64,000 nucleotides of DNA from Kurthia gibsonii (GTDB taxonomy: Bacteria; Bacillota; Bacilli; Bacillales_A; Planococcaceae): NCBI RefSeq assembly GCF_006539985.1, contig NZ_BJOB01000003.1:47827-111826 (forward strand), in the 5' to 3' direction. Every line of letters begins with the position of its first letter. Within the stretch, counting starts at the first letter, position 1. The position numbers were made by a program, and so were the translations under genes. Shown in pieces: positions 8,639-19,195 of this stretch. Under the pieces are notes generated by a model. That model was not told where the DNA came from. It saw only the letters and a list, made by a program, of their open reading frames with translations, and made no database searches.

Positions 8639-9427
8639 ATGGAAGAAATTTTACAACACTTTCGAGAAGATGAGCAGCCTTTTGTTATTCAAGCGAAAGA
8701 ATGGATTGCAGATGTGGCATTAAGATATACACCGAAACTAACCGCTTTTTTAGATCCACGCCAAATTGCTATTATTACATCTTTAGTAGGTCAAAATGGT
8801 GATGTAAAGATTCAAACATCTGGTGGTTTTGTAGAAGCAGAAAGACAACGTGTACTGCTATACCCAGATTACTTTGAGCCAGAAAAGAATGATTTCGAGT
8901 TAGTGGTATATGAATTACGTTACCCTGCAAAATTCTTACAATTAAAACACGGTGATGTTTTAGGTGCGTTAATGGCGACAGGTTTAGATCGTGGTAAGTT
9001 TGGGGATATTAGAATAGATGGAGAAAAAATCCAATTTGTTATACAAAAAGCATTTGCATCCTTTATTATGGTTAATTTAGAGTCCATTCATAAAGCGAAG
9101 GTTCATTTAATGGAAGTGACAGAAGAAGCTCATTATCTTTTGCCACAAGATCAATGGACGGAACAATATGATACGGTATCTTCGTTACGTTTAGATACAG
9201 TAATTGCATCTGTTTATAAAATATCACGTCAAAAGGCATCCCAATTGATTCAAGCTGGAAAAGTAAAAGTGAATCATCAGCAACAAGAGCAAGGAACAAT
9301 GGAGTTAGAAGAACAAGATTTAATCTCAATTCGGGGGTTTGGTCGCTCTATGATTCGTTCAATCGAAGGACGTACAAAAAAAGATAAAATTCGTATTGTA
9401 TTTGGGAAATTAGAAAGAAAAAGATAA
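8639..9427 (+). CDS. ylmH: S4-domain RNA-binding protein YlmH
   Basis: 262 residues. The N-terminal two thirds form the YlmH RNA-binding region (FLDPRQIAIITSL, FEPEKNDFELVVYELRYP, GDVLGALMATGLDRGKFGDI). A C-terminal S4 domain (about 180-245) contains LRLDTVIASVYKISRQKASQLIQAGKVKVN. B. subtilis YlmH binds stalled 50S subunits and can act in the RqcH ribosome-quality-control pathway; division defects are reported in other bacteria. rqcH is in this same window, some 20 kb on. Start ATG 8639 is five nt after GAGGTG. No promoter is obvious after the preceding hairpin. Confidence 0.92.
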   Translation: MEEILQHFREDEQPFVIQAKEWIADVALRYTPKLTAFLDPRQIAIITSLVGQNGDVKIQTSGGFVEAERQRVLLYPDYFEPEKNDFELVVYELRYPAKFLQLKHGDVLGALMATGLDRGKFGDIRIDGEKIQFVIQKAFASFIMVNLESIHKAKVHLMEVTEEAHYLLPQDQWTEQYDTVSSLRLDTVIASVYKISRQKASQLIQAGKVKVNHQQQEQGTMELEEQDLISIRGFGRSMIRSIEGRTKKDKIRIVFGKLERKR

Positions 9428-9519
9428 AAATTATAAAAAATAATAATAGTAGATGAAGTTATACCTAATGAGGGGTATAATAAACCTATCTATATTGACA
9501 GGAAAAAGGGGAGAAAAAT

Positions 9520-10029
9520 ATGCCAATATCACCAATCGATATACATAATAAGGAATTCAACCGCGCGTTTCGTGGATATAATGAAGATGAGGTTAATGAG
9601 TTTTTAGAACAAGTCATGGAAGATTTGAAAGTCATTTTAGACGAAAAAAAGGAATTGGAAAACCGTCTGGTATCGATGAATGAGCAAATTGGTCATTATA
9701 ACTCTTTAGAAGATACACTTCAAAAGTCGATTATTGTGGCACAAGAAGCGGCTGAAGAAGTGCGTCGTAATTCACAAAAAGAAGCGAAGTTAATTGTGAA
9801 AGAAGCAGAGAAAAATGCCGATCGCATTGTGAACGAAGCACTTTCAAAAGCGCGTCGCATTGCGATGGAAATTGAAGAACTGAAAAAACAATCAAAAGTA
9901 TTCCGCAATCGCTTTAAAATGATTGTAGAAGCACAATTGGACTTAATCGAGAATGATGATTGGGATCATTTGATGGAATATGAAGCAGATACATCAGAGC
10001 TAGAACATTTAAATTTACCACAAGAATAG
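9520..10029 (+). CDS. divIVA: Polar/septal curvature protein DivIVA
   Basis: Coiled-coil scaffold that gathers at negatively curved membrane (septum and poles). The membrane-binding N-terminal domain is plain: MPISPIDIHNKEFNRAFRGYNEDEVNEFL, with F at 14 and 18 in the binding loop. Residues about 30-150 are heptad-rich coiled coil (EKKELENRL, AEEVRRNSQKEAKLIVKEAEK). 169 residues, usual size. Shine-Dalgarno GGGGAG is 8 nt before ATG. A TATAAT lies at 9476-9481 but without a good -35. It sits between ylmH and ileS as in other Bacillales. Confidence 0.95.
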   Translation: MPISPIDIHNKEFNRAFRGYNEDEVNEFLEQVMEDLKVILDEKKELENRLVSMNEQIGHYNSLEDTLQKSIIVAQEAAEEVRRNSQKEAKLIVKEAEKNADRIVNEALSKARRIAMEIEELKKQSKVFRNRFKMIVEAQLDLIENDDWDHLMEYEADTSELEHLNLPQE

Positions 10030-10040
10030 TTGAGTACTAC

Positions 10041-10069
10041 TTGACGAATGCGAAACGTTTTTTTATAAT
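10041..10069 (+). promoter_or_regulatory. Promoter of the ileS T-box transcript
   Basis: TTGACG at 10041-10046, 17-nt spacer, perfect TATAAT at 10064-10069. Transcription would start near 10076, just ahead of the T-box leader. Confidence 0.85.
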
Positions 10070-10079
10070 CGCATTATAT

Positions 10080-10330
10080 GTATAAAAGTATTGATAGAGA
10101 CAGTATTTTATGAGAGCAGTAAAGCGATTCGAGGATAGTGTAAGCTCGGACAACGTAATCATAAGAGAAAATCACTCTTGAACTAGATTGCTGAACAGAT
10201 TTAGTAAGCAATCTCGGGCGCACACCGTTACTGTGTTCTAAGAGGCAAATTAAGTAGAATTAGTTTGCAACTAGGGTGGTACCGCGAGAATACTCCTCCT
10301 CGTCCCTTTGGGATGGGGAGTTTTTTTATT
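10080..10330 (+). promoter_or_regulatory. T-box leader (tRNA-Ile sensing riboswitch)
   Basis: The diagnostic T-box AGGGTGGTACCGCG lies at 10273-10286, followed by a terminator (10292-10327). Upstream is a stem-I-like region; ATC at 10171-10173 sits just before CTCT that can pair with GAGAG near 10110, so it is the likely isoleucine specifier codon (inferred by eye). Uncharged tRNA-Ile would pair with specifier and T-box and let transcription proceed into ileS. With the promoter region this fills most of the 355-bp gap before ileS. Confidence 0.93.
10292..10327 (+). terminator. T-box conditional terminator
   Basis: ACTCCTCCTCGTCCC / GGGATGGGGAGT stem with TTT loop, then T7. Competes with the T-box antiterminator. 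Confidence 0.88.
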
Positions 10331-10384
10331 TCCTGGGAAATTTCCTAGGGAAAATATGAGATGAATTAGAGGAGGAACTTCAAT

Positions 10385-13156
10385 ATGGATTATAAAAATA
10401 CACTATTGATGCCAAAAACTGATTTCCCGATGCGTGGAAATTTACCAAACAACGAACCAAAAATCCAAGATAAATGGAACGAGATGGATATTAATAAACT
10501 TGTTCTTGAACGTACAAAAGATCGTACACCATTTATCTTACATGATGGACCTCCGTATGCGAACGGCGATTTACACATGGGTCATGCTTTAAACAAAGTA
10601 TTAAAAGATATGATTAACCGTCACCGCTCAATGACAGGTTATTTTGTACCGTACGTTCCTGGTTGGGATACGCATGGTTTACCAATTGAACAAGCATTAA
10701 CTAAAAAAGGACATGACCGCAAAAAAATGTCGGTAGCAGAATTCCGTGAGTTATGTATGCAATATGCATATGAACAAGTAAATAACCAACGTGAACAATT
10801 CCGTCGTATTGGTGTTCGTGGTGATTGGGAAAACCCATATATCACATTAAACCCTGAGTTTGAAGCTCGTCAAATTGGTGTATTTGGTCGTATGGCTGAA
10901 AAGGGTTATATCTATAAAGGTTTAAAACCTGTTTACTGGTCACCTTCAAGTGAGTCAGCATTAGCAGAAGCTGAAATCGAATATGCTAATGTAACATCAC
11001 CATCAATTTATGTAGCATTCGCTGTAGAAGATGGAAAAGGCGTTGTGAACCAAGATGAAAAGTTCATCATCTGGACAACAACACCATGGACAATCCCAGC
11101 GAACTTAGGTATTTCAGTAAATCCTGAATTCACATATGTTGTAGTGAAAGCAAACGATCAAAAATATATCGTAGCAAAAGATTTATTAGAGGACGTTGCA
11201 CAAAAACTAGGTTTTGAAAATGTGGAGATTGATCGTGAAATCTCAGGTGCAGATTTAGAAAACGTAACAGCGAAACATCCTTTATTTGACCGCACATCAT
11301 TAGTGATGTTAGGTGACCACGTAACAGCAGAAGCTGGTACAGGGTGTGTTCATACAGCAACAGGCCATGGTGAAGATGACTATCAAGTTGGTAAACGTTA
11401 TGGTCTTGAAACATTATCAATCGTTGATAACAAAGGTATGATGACAGAAGATGCAGGTGAATTTGCTGGTTTATTCTATGAAAAAGCAAATGGACCAATC
11501 TGTGATAAGTTAGAAGAAGTAGGTGCTTTATTAAGCAAAACATTCTTCGAGCACTCGTACCCACATGACTGGCGTACAAAAAAACCAGTTATTTTCCGTG
11601 CAACACCACAATGGTTTGCATCAATTGAAAGTTTCCGCGGCGAATTATTACAAGCGATTCGTGAGACAAACTTCACACCTGTATGGGGCGAAACACGTCT
11701 GTATAATATGATTCGTGATCGTGGTGACTGGTGTATTTCTCGTCAACGTACATGGGGTGTTCCAATTCCTGTATTCTATGCTGAGAACGGTGAAGAAATT
11801 ATTACAAAAGAAACAATTGAACACGTACAAAACTTATTCCGTGAACACGGTTCAAATATTTGGTTCCAAAAAACAGCAAAAGAGTTATTACCAGAAGGCT
11901 TCACACATCCTGGTTCACCAAATGGTGAGTTTACAAAAGAAAATGACATCATGGATGTATGGTTTGATTCAGGTTCAACACATCAAGGTGTATTAGATGA
12001 GCGTCCAGAATTACGCTACCCAGCTGATTTATACTTAGAGGGTTCTGACCAATATCGTGGTTGGTTCAACTCGTCATTAATCACATCGGTTGCAATTAAT
12101 GGTCACGCACCTTATAAAGGTTTACTATCACATGGTTTCGTACTAGATGGTGATGGTCGTAAGATGTCTAAATCACTTGGTAACATCATCGCGCCATCTA
12201 AAGTAATGAATCAATACGGTGCAGATATCCTACGTCTATGGGTTGCTTCTGTTGACTATACAGCAGACGTTCGTATCTCAATGGATATGTTAAAGCAAGT
12301 TTCGGAAGTATATCGTAAAGTACGTAATACGCTTAAATTCTTACATGGTAACTTACACGACTTCAATCGTGAAACAGACTATGTAGCATATGAAGATTTA
12401 CGTGAAGTAGATCAATACATGTATATGAAGTTACAACAGTTCATCAAAACAGTTCGTGAAGCATATGATGCATATGAATTTGCAACAGTGTATAAAGCGA
12501 TGAACAACTTCATCTCATCTGATTTAAGTTCATTCTACTTAGATCTTGCGAAAGATGTTGTCTATATTGAAGGTTATGATCAACCAGCTCGTCGTGCGAT
12601 GCAATCTGTTATTGCGGATACATTAGATGCATTACTAAAACTATTATCACCAATCATTCCACATACAGCGGATGAAATGTGGTCGTATTTAGAAGAAACA
12701 GATGTACCTTCTGTTCAATTAACAGACATGCCAGATGCGGTTGAAAAAGCCAATTTCGAAGCATTAGATGAAAAATGGTCACGTATTATGGAAATTCGTA
12801 GTGTTGTGTTGAAAGCACTTGAACAAGCGCGTAACCATAAAGTTATCGGTAAATCACTTGAAGCGAAAGTAACAGTTTACTGTGATGAGCAAACAACAGC
12901 ATTGCTACAAGACCCTACAGTTAACTATGCGCAATTAAGCATCGTTTCTCAATTTGTAGTAGGTGGCTTAACAAGCGAAGCACCTGATAGCGCTATAGAG
13001 CAAGATGGTATTGCGGTAACAGTAGAAAAAGCTGAAGGTGAAAAATGTGAGCGTTGCTGGACAATTTCAGAAACAGTTGGCTCAAATGAACAACACCCAA
13101 CACTTTGCGCACATTGTGCAGAAGTAGTAGAAGCTTATTACGTAGAGGCTGAATAA
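10385..13156 (+). CDS. ileS: Isoleucyl-tRNA synthetase
   Basis: Class I synthetase charging tRNA-Ile, cytoplasmic, 923 residues. The HIGH-type motif is HMGH at 64-67. The CP1 editing insert spans roughly 180-400. The KMSKS motif is at about 593-597. The C-terminal zinc site is two CxxC pairs (CERC near 887, CAHC near 907). [15 protein letters not shown] is typical of eubacterial type-1 IleRS. Shine-Dalgarno GAGGAGG precedes ATG. Expression is set by the T-box leader; a terminator follows. Confidence 0.99.
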   Translation: MDYKNTLLMPKTDFPMRGNLPNNEPKIQDKWNEMDINKLVLERTKDRTPFILHDGPPYANGDLHMGHALNKVLKDMINRHRSMTGYFVPYVPGWDTHGLPIEQALTKKGHDRKKMSVAEFRELCMQYAYEQVNNQREQFRRIGVRGDWENPYITLNPEFEARQIGVFGRMAEKGYIYKGLKPVYWSPSSESALAEAEIEYANVTSPSIYVAFAVEDGKGVVNQDEKFIIWTTTPWTIPANLGISVNPEFTYVVVKANDQKYIVAKDLLEDVAQKLGFENVEIDREISGADLENVTAKHPLFDRTSLVMLGDHVTAEAGTGCVHTATGHGEDDYQVGKRYGLETLSIVDNKGMMTEDAGEFAGLFYEKANGPICDKLEEVGALLSKTFFEHSYPHDWRTKKPVIFRATPQWFASIESFRGELLQAIRETNFTPVWGETRLYNMIRDRGDWCISRQRTWGVPIPVFYAENGEEIITKETIEHVQNLFREHGSNIWFQKTAKELLPEGFTHPGSPNGEFTKENDIMDVWFDSGSTHQGVLDERPELRYPADLYLEGSDQYRGWFNSSLITSVAINGHAPYKGLLSHGFVLDGDGRKMSKSLGNIIAPSKVMNQYGADILRLWVASVDYTADVRISMDMLKQVSEVYRKVRNTLKFLHGNLHDFNRETDYVAYEDLREVDQYMYMKLQQFIKTVREAYDAYEFATVYKAMNNFISSDLSSFYLDLAKDVVYIEGYDQPARRAMQSVIADTLDALLKLLSPIIPHTADEMWSYLEETDVPSVQLTDMPDAVEKANFEALDEKWSRIMEIRSVVLKALEQARNHKVIGKSLEAKVTVYCDEQTTALLQDPTVNYAQLSIVSQFVVGGLTSEAPDSAIEQDGIAVTVEKAEGEKCERCWTISETVGSNEQHPTLCAHCAEVVEAYYVEAE

Positions 13157-13165
13157 TAAGAATTT

Positions 13166-13210
13166 AAACATCTTCCTATAATCGTTCATTCGGTTTGGGA
13201 AGATGTTTTT
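13166..13210 (+). terminator. Intrinsic terminator after ileS
   Basis: AAACATCTTCC pairs with GGGAAGATGTTT across a loop of about 20 nt, ending in a T run. Confidence 0.85.
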
Positions 13211-13286
13211 CTTTGTGTGCAATTCGTGAAAGAAGTAGAACATGAATAAAAAAATCTTTCGGTTATTTCTCAAAAAGTGAATGGGT

Positions 13287-13296
13287 ATGGTAAAAT
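13287..13296 (+). promoter_or_regulatory. Candidate extended -10 promoter for lspA-rluD
   Basis: TGGTAAAAT (TGn plus -10 TAAAAT at 13291-13296) lies about 33 nt before the lspA start. No good -35 is visible. Confidence 0.4.
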
Positions 13297-13328
13297 GAGT
13301 AACATATTGTATAGACGGAGGAAACAAG

Positions 13329-13805
13329 GTGTTTAAATATTATCTTATTGCATTATTTGTTATTGTGTTAGACCAAGTAACGAAGTGGTTTGTAGTAGAC
13401 AATATGGAACTTGGACAAGAAGTGTCGGTATTTGACCCATATTTATCTATTTATTCGCATCGAAATCGCGGCGCTGCGTGGGGAATTCTACAAGATCAAT
13501 TCTGGTTATTCGCCATCATTACAGTAGTCGTGGTCGTAGGGATTATCTATTTTTACCATAAAGAAGCAAAAAGAAAACCGTTATTACAGGCGAGTTTAAT
13601 GATGCTTTTAGGTGGTGCAATTGGTAACTTTATCGACCGAGTATTTCGTGGAGAAGTTGTCGATTTTGTCAGTGTATTAATACCAGGAATCAATTATCAA
13701 TTCCCGATTTTTAATATTGCAGATGCAGCGTTAACGCTCGGCGTTATTATGTTAATTATATATATTCTTTTCGAAGATCGAAAAGTAAAGAAAAAGGTGA
13801 AGTAA
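13329..13805 (+). CDS. lspA: Lipoprotein signal peptidase II
   Basis: Membrane aspartyl protease that removes signal peptides from diacylglyceryl-modified prolipoproteins. Four hydrophobic helices; the catalytic pair is D103 in GNFIDRVFRGEVVDF and D132 in FNIADAALTLG, and NRGAAWGIL and DQVTKW are also conserved. 158 residues. Start is GTG 13329, seven nt after GGAGG (13317-13321), giving MFKYYLIALF. The stop overlaps the rluD ATG as TAATG. A likely client in this window is the M28 lipoprotein at 31 kb. Confidence 0.96.
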   Translation: MFKYYLIALFVIVLDQVTKWFVVDNMELGQEVSVFDPYLSIYSHRNRGAAWGILQDQFWLFAIITVVVVVGIIYFYHKEAKRKPLLQASLMMLLGGAIGNFIDRVFRGEVVDFVSVLIPGINYQFPIFNIADAALTLGVIMLIIYILFEDRKVKKKVK

Positions 13806-14725
13806 TGTCAGAAACATTTTTAATTACAGCAGAACAAAAAGGTCAACGTCTTGATAAAGTCTTAGGAGCTTTACAAGAAGAATGGTCGCGTGGTCAGATT
13901 CAAACATTTATTGATGAAGGTCATTTATTAGTAAATGGAGAAAAAGTAAAAAAAACATATAAACTAAAAGAGAACGATGAAATTGTCGTGAATCCACCAG
14001 AACCAGAGCCGCTTGAAATTTTAGCAGAAGATTTAAACTTAGAAATCGTTTATGAAGATGCAGATGTATTAGTTGTGAATAAGCCAAAAGGTATGGTTGT
14101 TCATCCAGCGCCTGGTCATACAACCGGTACATTAGTGAATGGTTTAATGCATCAAGTAACAGATTTATCAGGTATTAATGGTGTGATGCGTCCAGGAATT
14201 GTTCACCGTATTGATAAAGATACATCAGGTTTATTAATGGTTGCTAAAAATGATTTAGCACATGAGTCGCTTGTACAACAACTAGTTGATAAGTCGGTTA
14301 CTCGCCGATACATTGCATTAGTTCATGGGCATATTCCACATGATAAAGGTACAATTGATGCACCAATCGGACGTGACAAAAAAGATCGTCAAAAAATGGG
14401 CGTTGTAGATGAAGGTAAGAACGCTGTAACACATTTCCAAGTGATTGGTCGCTTTGGTGTAGACTATACATTAGTACAATGTCGTCTTGAAACAGGTCGT
14501 ACACACCAAATTCGTGTGCATATGAACTACATCGGCTATCCATTAGTAGGCGATCCGAAATATGGACCGAAAAAGACAATGGATATTGGTGGTCAGGCAT
14601 TACACGCAGGTGTGCTTGGTTTTGTTCATCCACGTACGAATGAATATTTAGAGTTTGAAGCACCAATGCCACAAGAGTTTGACGCATTATTGAACGAACT
14701 AAAATCTTCATACGATAAAAAATAA
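13805..14725 (+). CDS. rluD: 23S rRNA pseudouridine synthase, RluD family
   Basis: 306 residues: an N-terminal S4 domain (about 13-65, RLDKVLG...LVNGEKVKKTYKL) and a RluA/RluD catalytic domain. The catalytic aspartate is D137 in HRIDKDTSGLL. LVQCRLETGRTHQIRVHM is the other family hallmark. It probably makes the helix-69 pseudouridines (B. subtilis YlyB), but target bases cannot be read from sequence. It shares one base with lspA and is followed by the pyr promoter. Confidence 0.92.
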   Translation: MSETFLITAEQKGQRLDKVLGALQEEWSRGQIQTFIDEGHLLVNGEKVKKTYKLKENDEIVVNPPEPEPLEILAEDLNLEIVYEDADVLVVNKPKGMVVHPAPGHTTGTLVNGLMHQVTDLSGINGVMRPGIVHRIDKDTSGLLMVAKNDLAHESLVQQLVDKSVTRRYIALVHGHIPHDKGTIDAPIGRDKKDRQKMGVVDEGKNAVTHFQVIGRFGVDYTLVQCRLETGRTHQIRVHMNYIGYPLVGDPKYGPKKTMDIGGQALHAGVLGFVHPRTNEYLEFEAPMPQEFDALLNELKSSYDKK

Positions 14726-14733
14726 AAAAGCAA

Positions 14734-14762
14734 TTGACACTTTAAGTCATAGAGCATATACT
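14734..14762 (+). promoter_or_regulatory. Pyrimidine operon promoter
   Basis: Perfect TTGACA at 14734-14739, 17-nt spacer, TATACT at 14757-14762. Drives the 11.5-kb pyrR-pyrE unit. Confidence 0.88.
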
Positions 14763-14779
14763 GATAACAGTGAAAAGCT

Positions 14780-15483
<704 letters not shown>

Positions 15484-15512
15484 GCAAGATAGAATGTGAG
15501 GACATTATAGAT

Positions 15513-16871
15513 ATGACAAATGCAGTATTAGATATTAACGACAAGCCGAAAACGAGCCAACTTTTGACACTTAGTTTACAACATATGTTTGCGATGTTTG
15601 GTTCGACAATTCTTGTTCCAACATTAACAGGTTTATCACCAGCAATCGCCCTTTTAACAAGTGGCGTTGCAACACTATTCTTCTTATTAATTACACGCTT
15701 TCAAGTTCCAGCGTACTTAGGATCATCATTTGCATTTATCGCACCAATGATTGTTGCAACACAGTCATTTGGCGGACCAGGTGGAGCCATGCTAGGCGCC
15801 ATGCTAGTCGGTGTGACATACGGTATAGTCGCACTAGTGATTTGGAAAACAGGTTATAAATGGTTAATGCGTTTATTACCGCCAATCGTTGTAGCACCTG
15901 TTATTATGGTTATCGGTTTAGGTTTAGCAGCAACCGCTGTAGATATGTCAATGAATGAAACATTACAAAACGGTACAAAAGTGTATCATGCATCGTATTT
16001 CATCATTGCGCTGATTACATTAGCAGCAGCCATCTTAGTGAACAACTTCATTAAAGGTGTAGTAAGTACAATGCCAATCTTACTTGGCTTAATTGCAGGT
16101 TATGTAGCAGCATTAATTTCAGACAAAATTGCAGGTACAAACTTTATCGACTTTTCAAAAGTAGTTGATGCGCCATGGGTTGCAGCACCAAACTTCTTAA
16201 TTCCTGGTGTAGACTATGCGATTCACTTCACACCAACGATCATTCTTGCGATGGTGCCGATTGTTATCGTAACGATTTCAGAACATATTGGTCACCAATT
16301 AGTATTGGGTAAAATTGTAAAACGCAACTATATTAAAAATCCTGGGCTAAATCGTTCATTACTAGGTGATGGGCTAGGTACACTCCTTTCAGCATTAGTC
16401 GGAGGACCTCCTAAAACAACATATGGCGAAAACATTGGTGTATTAGTATTAACACGTGTATTCAGCGTATGGGTCATCGGCGGTGCGGCAGTATTCGCCA
16501 TGTTACTATCATTCTCAGGGAAGTTAATGGCACTTGTAAGTACAATCCCAACACCAGTACTTGGTGGTGTATCGATCCTATTATTCGGTATTATCGCTTC
16601 ATCTGGTCTACGCATGTTAGTCGAAAACAAAATCGACTTTGATCATAAACGTAACTTAGTAATCGCTTCTGTAATCTTAATTTTAGGAATCGGTGGCGGT
16701 AAGATTTTATGGCAAAATGCATTTGGTATTGAAGGTTACAACTTTGCAATCGAAGGTATGGCTTTAGCAGCAATCGTCGGTGTGATTTTAAATGTCATCT
16801 TACCAGGTAAAGCACAGCCAGATATTGAGTTACAAGCAGAAGAAGAACGTGAAAAACAACTTGAAAAATAA
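15513..16871 (+). CDS. pyrP: Uracil permease
   Basis: Nucleobase:cation symporter-2 family, 452 residues with about 12-14 hydrophobic helices. Motifs include QHMFAMFGSTILVP at the N-terminus, the SEHIGHQLVLGKI segment near 250 and GGPPKTTYGENIGVL near 295, the usual NCS2 substrate region. It imports uracil for salvage. It follows pyrR by 29 bp, too little for a separate attenuator, so pyrR and pyrP share the first one. Confidence 0.95.
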   Translation: MTNAVLDINDKPKTSQLLTLSLQHMFAMFGSTILVPTLTGLSPAIALLTSGVATLFFLLITRFQVPAYLGSSFAFIAPMIVATQSFGGPGGAMLGAMLVGVTYGIVALVIWKTGYKWLMRLLPPIVVAPVIMVIGLGLAATAVDMSMNETLQNGTKVYHASYFIIALITLAAAILVNNFIKGVVSTMPILLGLIAGYVAALISDKIAGTNFIDFSKVVDAPWVAAPNFLIPGVDYAIHFTPTIILAMVPIVIVTISEHIGHQLVLGKIVKRNYIKNPGLNRSLLGDGLGTLLSALVGGPPKTTYGENIGVLVLTRVFSVWVIGGAAVFAMLLSFSGKLMALVSTIPTPVLGGVSILLFGIIASSGLRMLVENKIDFDHKRNLVIASVILILGIGGGKILWQNAFGIEGYNFAIEGMALAAIVGVILNVILPGKAQPDIELQAEEEREKQLEK

Positions 16872-16884
16872 ATAATAAATAACC

Positions 16885-17010
16885 TTTTAAAGATTGCCCA
16901 GAGAGGCAAAGAAGGGTGCTGTGATTTGTACGGAAGTAGTCTATACACTACCTCTCTACCTTGTCATACCCATCTTAAGCCTCCCTAACCAAATTTAGGG
17001 AGGCTTTTCT
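16885..17010 (+). promoter_or_regulatory. PyrR-dependent attenuator 2 (pyrP-pyrB gap)
   Basis: TTGCCCAGAGAGGCAA at 16894-16909 is a PyrR-type binding loop with the CCAGAGAGGC core. The terminator is AGCCTCCCTAA / TTAGGGAGGCT at 16978-17005, then T-rich DNA. It gives a second control point before pyrB and the biosynthetic genes. Confidence 0.92.
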
Positions 17011-17037
17011 TATGAAAAATGAGGAGGATCTGCAGAA

Positions 17038-17916
17038 ATGAAAAATTTACTGTCAATGGATGAAGTATCAACAGAAGAAATTATGACGATTTTAAACAGA
17101 GCGGCTGAATTCGAGGCGGGCGCACAACCACAACTAGAGAAAGAATACTTTGTTGCAAACCTCTTTTTTGAGCCAAGTACACGTACGAAAACATCATTTG
17201 AAGTGGCAGAGCGTCGTGTAGGAGCGACAGTCATTCCATTTGATACAGGCTTTTCAAGTGTATTAAAGGGAGAAACTTTATACGACACAGTAAAAACAAT
17301 TCAGCAGAGCGGAATTGACGCAGTTGTTATTCGACATAAACAAGATGCGTATTATGAAGAGTTACTAGAAGGGTTAGACGTAGCGATTGTCAATGCAGGA
17401 GACGGAGCAGGACAACATCCATCACAATCACTACTTGATTTATATACGATTTATAAAGAGTTCGGACGATTTGAAGGCGTACAAGTAACGATTGCAGGTG
17501 ATATTTCACATAGTCGTGTAGCGAAGTCAGATGCGATTGCACTTGAAAAGTTGGGCGCAGATGTGCACTTTGTATGCCCACCAGAATGGCAAGGTGAGTT
17601 TAACGCACAACATGAGTGGGATCAACAAATCGAAACGAGCGACGTGATTATGTTACTGCGCGTACAACATGAACGTGATGCAGCATATGAAGGGTTCACA
17701 ACAGAGAGTTATCATGCACAATACGGTTTAACGGTTGAACGTGAAAAGCAAATGAAGGACGGTGCAATCATCATGCACCCTGCACCAATTAATCGCGGTG
17801 TAGAAATCGATTCATCATTAGTAGAGTGTGAGCGCTCAAGAATCTTCGCACAAATGAAAAATGGTTTATACATTCGTATGGCGATCATGGAGCAAATTTT
17901 AAAGGGGAGAGATTAA
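17038..17916 (+). CDS. pyrB: Aspartate carbamoyltransferase catalytic subunit
   Basis: First committed step of UMP synthesis: carbamoyl phosphate plus aspartate gives carbamoyl-aspartate. 292 residues, slightly short of the B. subtilis enzyme. The carbamoyl-phosphate site STRTKTSF is near residue 46; [35 protein letters not shown] and [12 protein letters not shown] follow. No regulatory PyrI is present, as expected in Bacilli. Shine-Dalgarno GAGGAGG; ends one base before pyrC. Confidence 0.97.
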   Translation: MKNLLSMDEVSTEEIMTILNRAAEFEAGAQPQLEKEYFVANLFFEPSTRTKTSFEVAERRVGATVIPFDTGFSSVLKGETLYDTVKTIQQSGIDAVVIRHKQDAYYEELLEGLDVAIVNAGDGAGQHPSQSLLDLYTIYKEFGRFEGVQVTIAGDISHSRVAKSDAIALEKLGADVHFVCPPEWQGEFNAQHEWDQQIETSDVIMLLRVQHERDAAYEGFTTESYHAQYGLTVEREKQMKDGAIIMHPAPINRGVEIDSSLVECERSRIFAQMKNGLYIRMAIMEQILKGRD

Positions 17917-17917
17917 C

Positions 17918-19195
17918 ATGACAAAACTATTAAAAAATGTACAAATGTTAAACGAGCAAGGCGAATTACAGCAAGTGGATATCTTAATGGAAGATGGAAA
18001 AGTAGCAGACATCCAATCGACGATTACGGTAGAAGGTGCAGAAGTAATTGATGGTAAAGGACTTGTCGTATCTCCAGGTTTTGTCGATGTACATACACAT
18101 CTACGCGAACCAGGTTATGAGCATAAAGAAACAATCGCAACAGGTTCGGCATCGGCAGCAAAGGGTGGTTTCACAACAATTTGCGCGATGCCAAATACAA
18201 ACCCAGTACCTGATTCAGTAGAGCATTTAGACATGATTAATCAATTAATCGAAGAACGCGCAGTGATTCGCGTGCTACCATACGGTTCATTAACAGTGGC
18301 ACAGTCAGGTGATGAGCGTACCGATCTAGCAGCATTAAAAGCACATGGTGCAGTCGCATTTTCAGATGACGGCGTTGGCGTACAAGAAGCAGCAACAATG
18401 TATGAACAAATGAAAGATGCAGCTGCAATCGGTATGACAGTTGTCGCACATTGTGAAGATAACTCATTAATCTATGACGGTGTTATGCATGAAGGAACAC
18501 GTAATAAAGAATTAGGTTTACCAGGTATTCCTTCAATCTGTGAATCTGTACAAATTGCACGCGACGTACTTCTTGCGGAAGCAGCAGGCGCTCACTATCA
18601 CGTATGTCACGTATCAACAAAAGAATCCGTACGTGCTGTACGCGATGCAAAAGCAGCAGGCATTCATGTAACAGCAGAAGTTTGTCCACATCACTTACTA
18701 TTAGAAGAGATGGATATTCCATCAGATGATGCAAACTGGAAGATGAACCCTCCTTTACGTGCAATTGAAGATAAGGATTCATTACATGCAGCATTACTTG
18801 ACGGTACAATCGATTGTATCGCAACAGATCACGCGCCACATACAGTAGAAGAAAAATGCTGTGGTATGGTTGGTGCACCATTCGGTATCGTTGGTTTTGA
18901 AACAGCCTTCCCATTACTGTACACACACTTTGTAAAAACAGGTAAGTGGACACTACAACAATTAATTGAGTGGATGGCAACAAAACCAGCAGAAATCTTC
19001 AAATTGCCATACGGTAAAATTGAAGTTGGCGCTTCAGCAGATTTAGTCTTAATTGACTTAGAAAAAGAGCAACAAATTGATGCAGAAGGCTTTGTATCAA
19101 TGGGTCGCAACACACCGTTCAATGGCTGGACAGCACAAGGTTGGCCAGTGATGACAATTTATAACGGACAAATCGTTTGGGAGGATGCACAATGA
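17918..19195 (+). CDS. pyrC: Dihydroorotase
   Basis: Zinc amidohydrolase closing carbamoyl-aspartate to dihydroorotate, 425 residues. The metal motif [10 protein letters not shown] gives H59 and H61. The other ligands lie in [22 protein letters not shown] and [11 protein letters not shown] (catalytic Asp). It overlaps carA by four bases (ATGA), which implies coupled translation. Confidence 0.97.
   Translation: MTKLLKNVQMLNEQGELQQVDILMEDGKVADIQSTITVEGAEVIDGKGLVVSPGFVDVHTHLREPGYEHKETIATGSASAAKGGFTTICAMPNTNPVPDSVEHLDMINQLIEERAVIRVLPYGSLTVAQSGDERTDLAALKAHGAVAFSDDGVGVQEAATMYEQMKDAAAIGMTVVAHCEDNSLIYDGVMHEGTRNKELGLPGIPSICESVQIARDVLLAEAAGAHYHVCHVSTKESVRAVRDAKAAGIHVTAEVCPHHLLLEEMDIPSDDANWKMNPPLRAIEDKDSLHAALLDGTIDCIATDHAPHTVEEKCCGMVGAPFGIVGFETAFPLLYTHFVKTGKWTLQQLIEWMATKPAEIFKLPYGKIEVGASADLVLIDLEKEQQIDAEGFVSMGRNTPFNGWTAQGWPVMTIYNGQIVWEDAQ

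Noticed and set aside
9476..9481. TATAAT upstream of divIVA as a full promoter
   Set aside because: No recognisable -35 at the right distance (ATGAAG); left out as a feature.
11130..11579. Minus-strand open frame of 149 codons inside ileS
   Set aside because: It lies wholly opposite a certain gene, shows no family motif and has Leu/His-rich shadow composition. It is a codon-bias by-product.
18483..18983. Minus-strand open frame of 166 codons opposite pyrC
   Set aside because: Same reasons: full overlap with a well-supported dihydroorotase, no Shine-Dalgarno site, low-complexity Leu-rich product.
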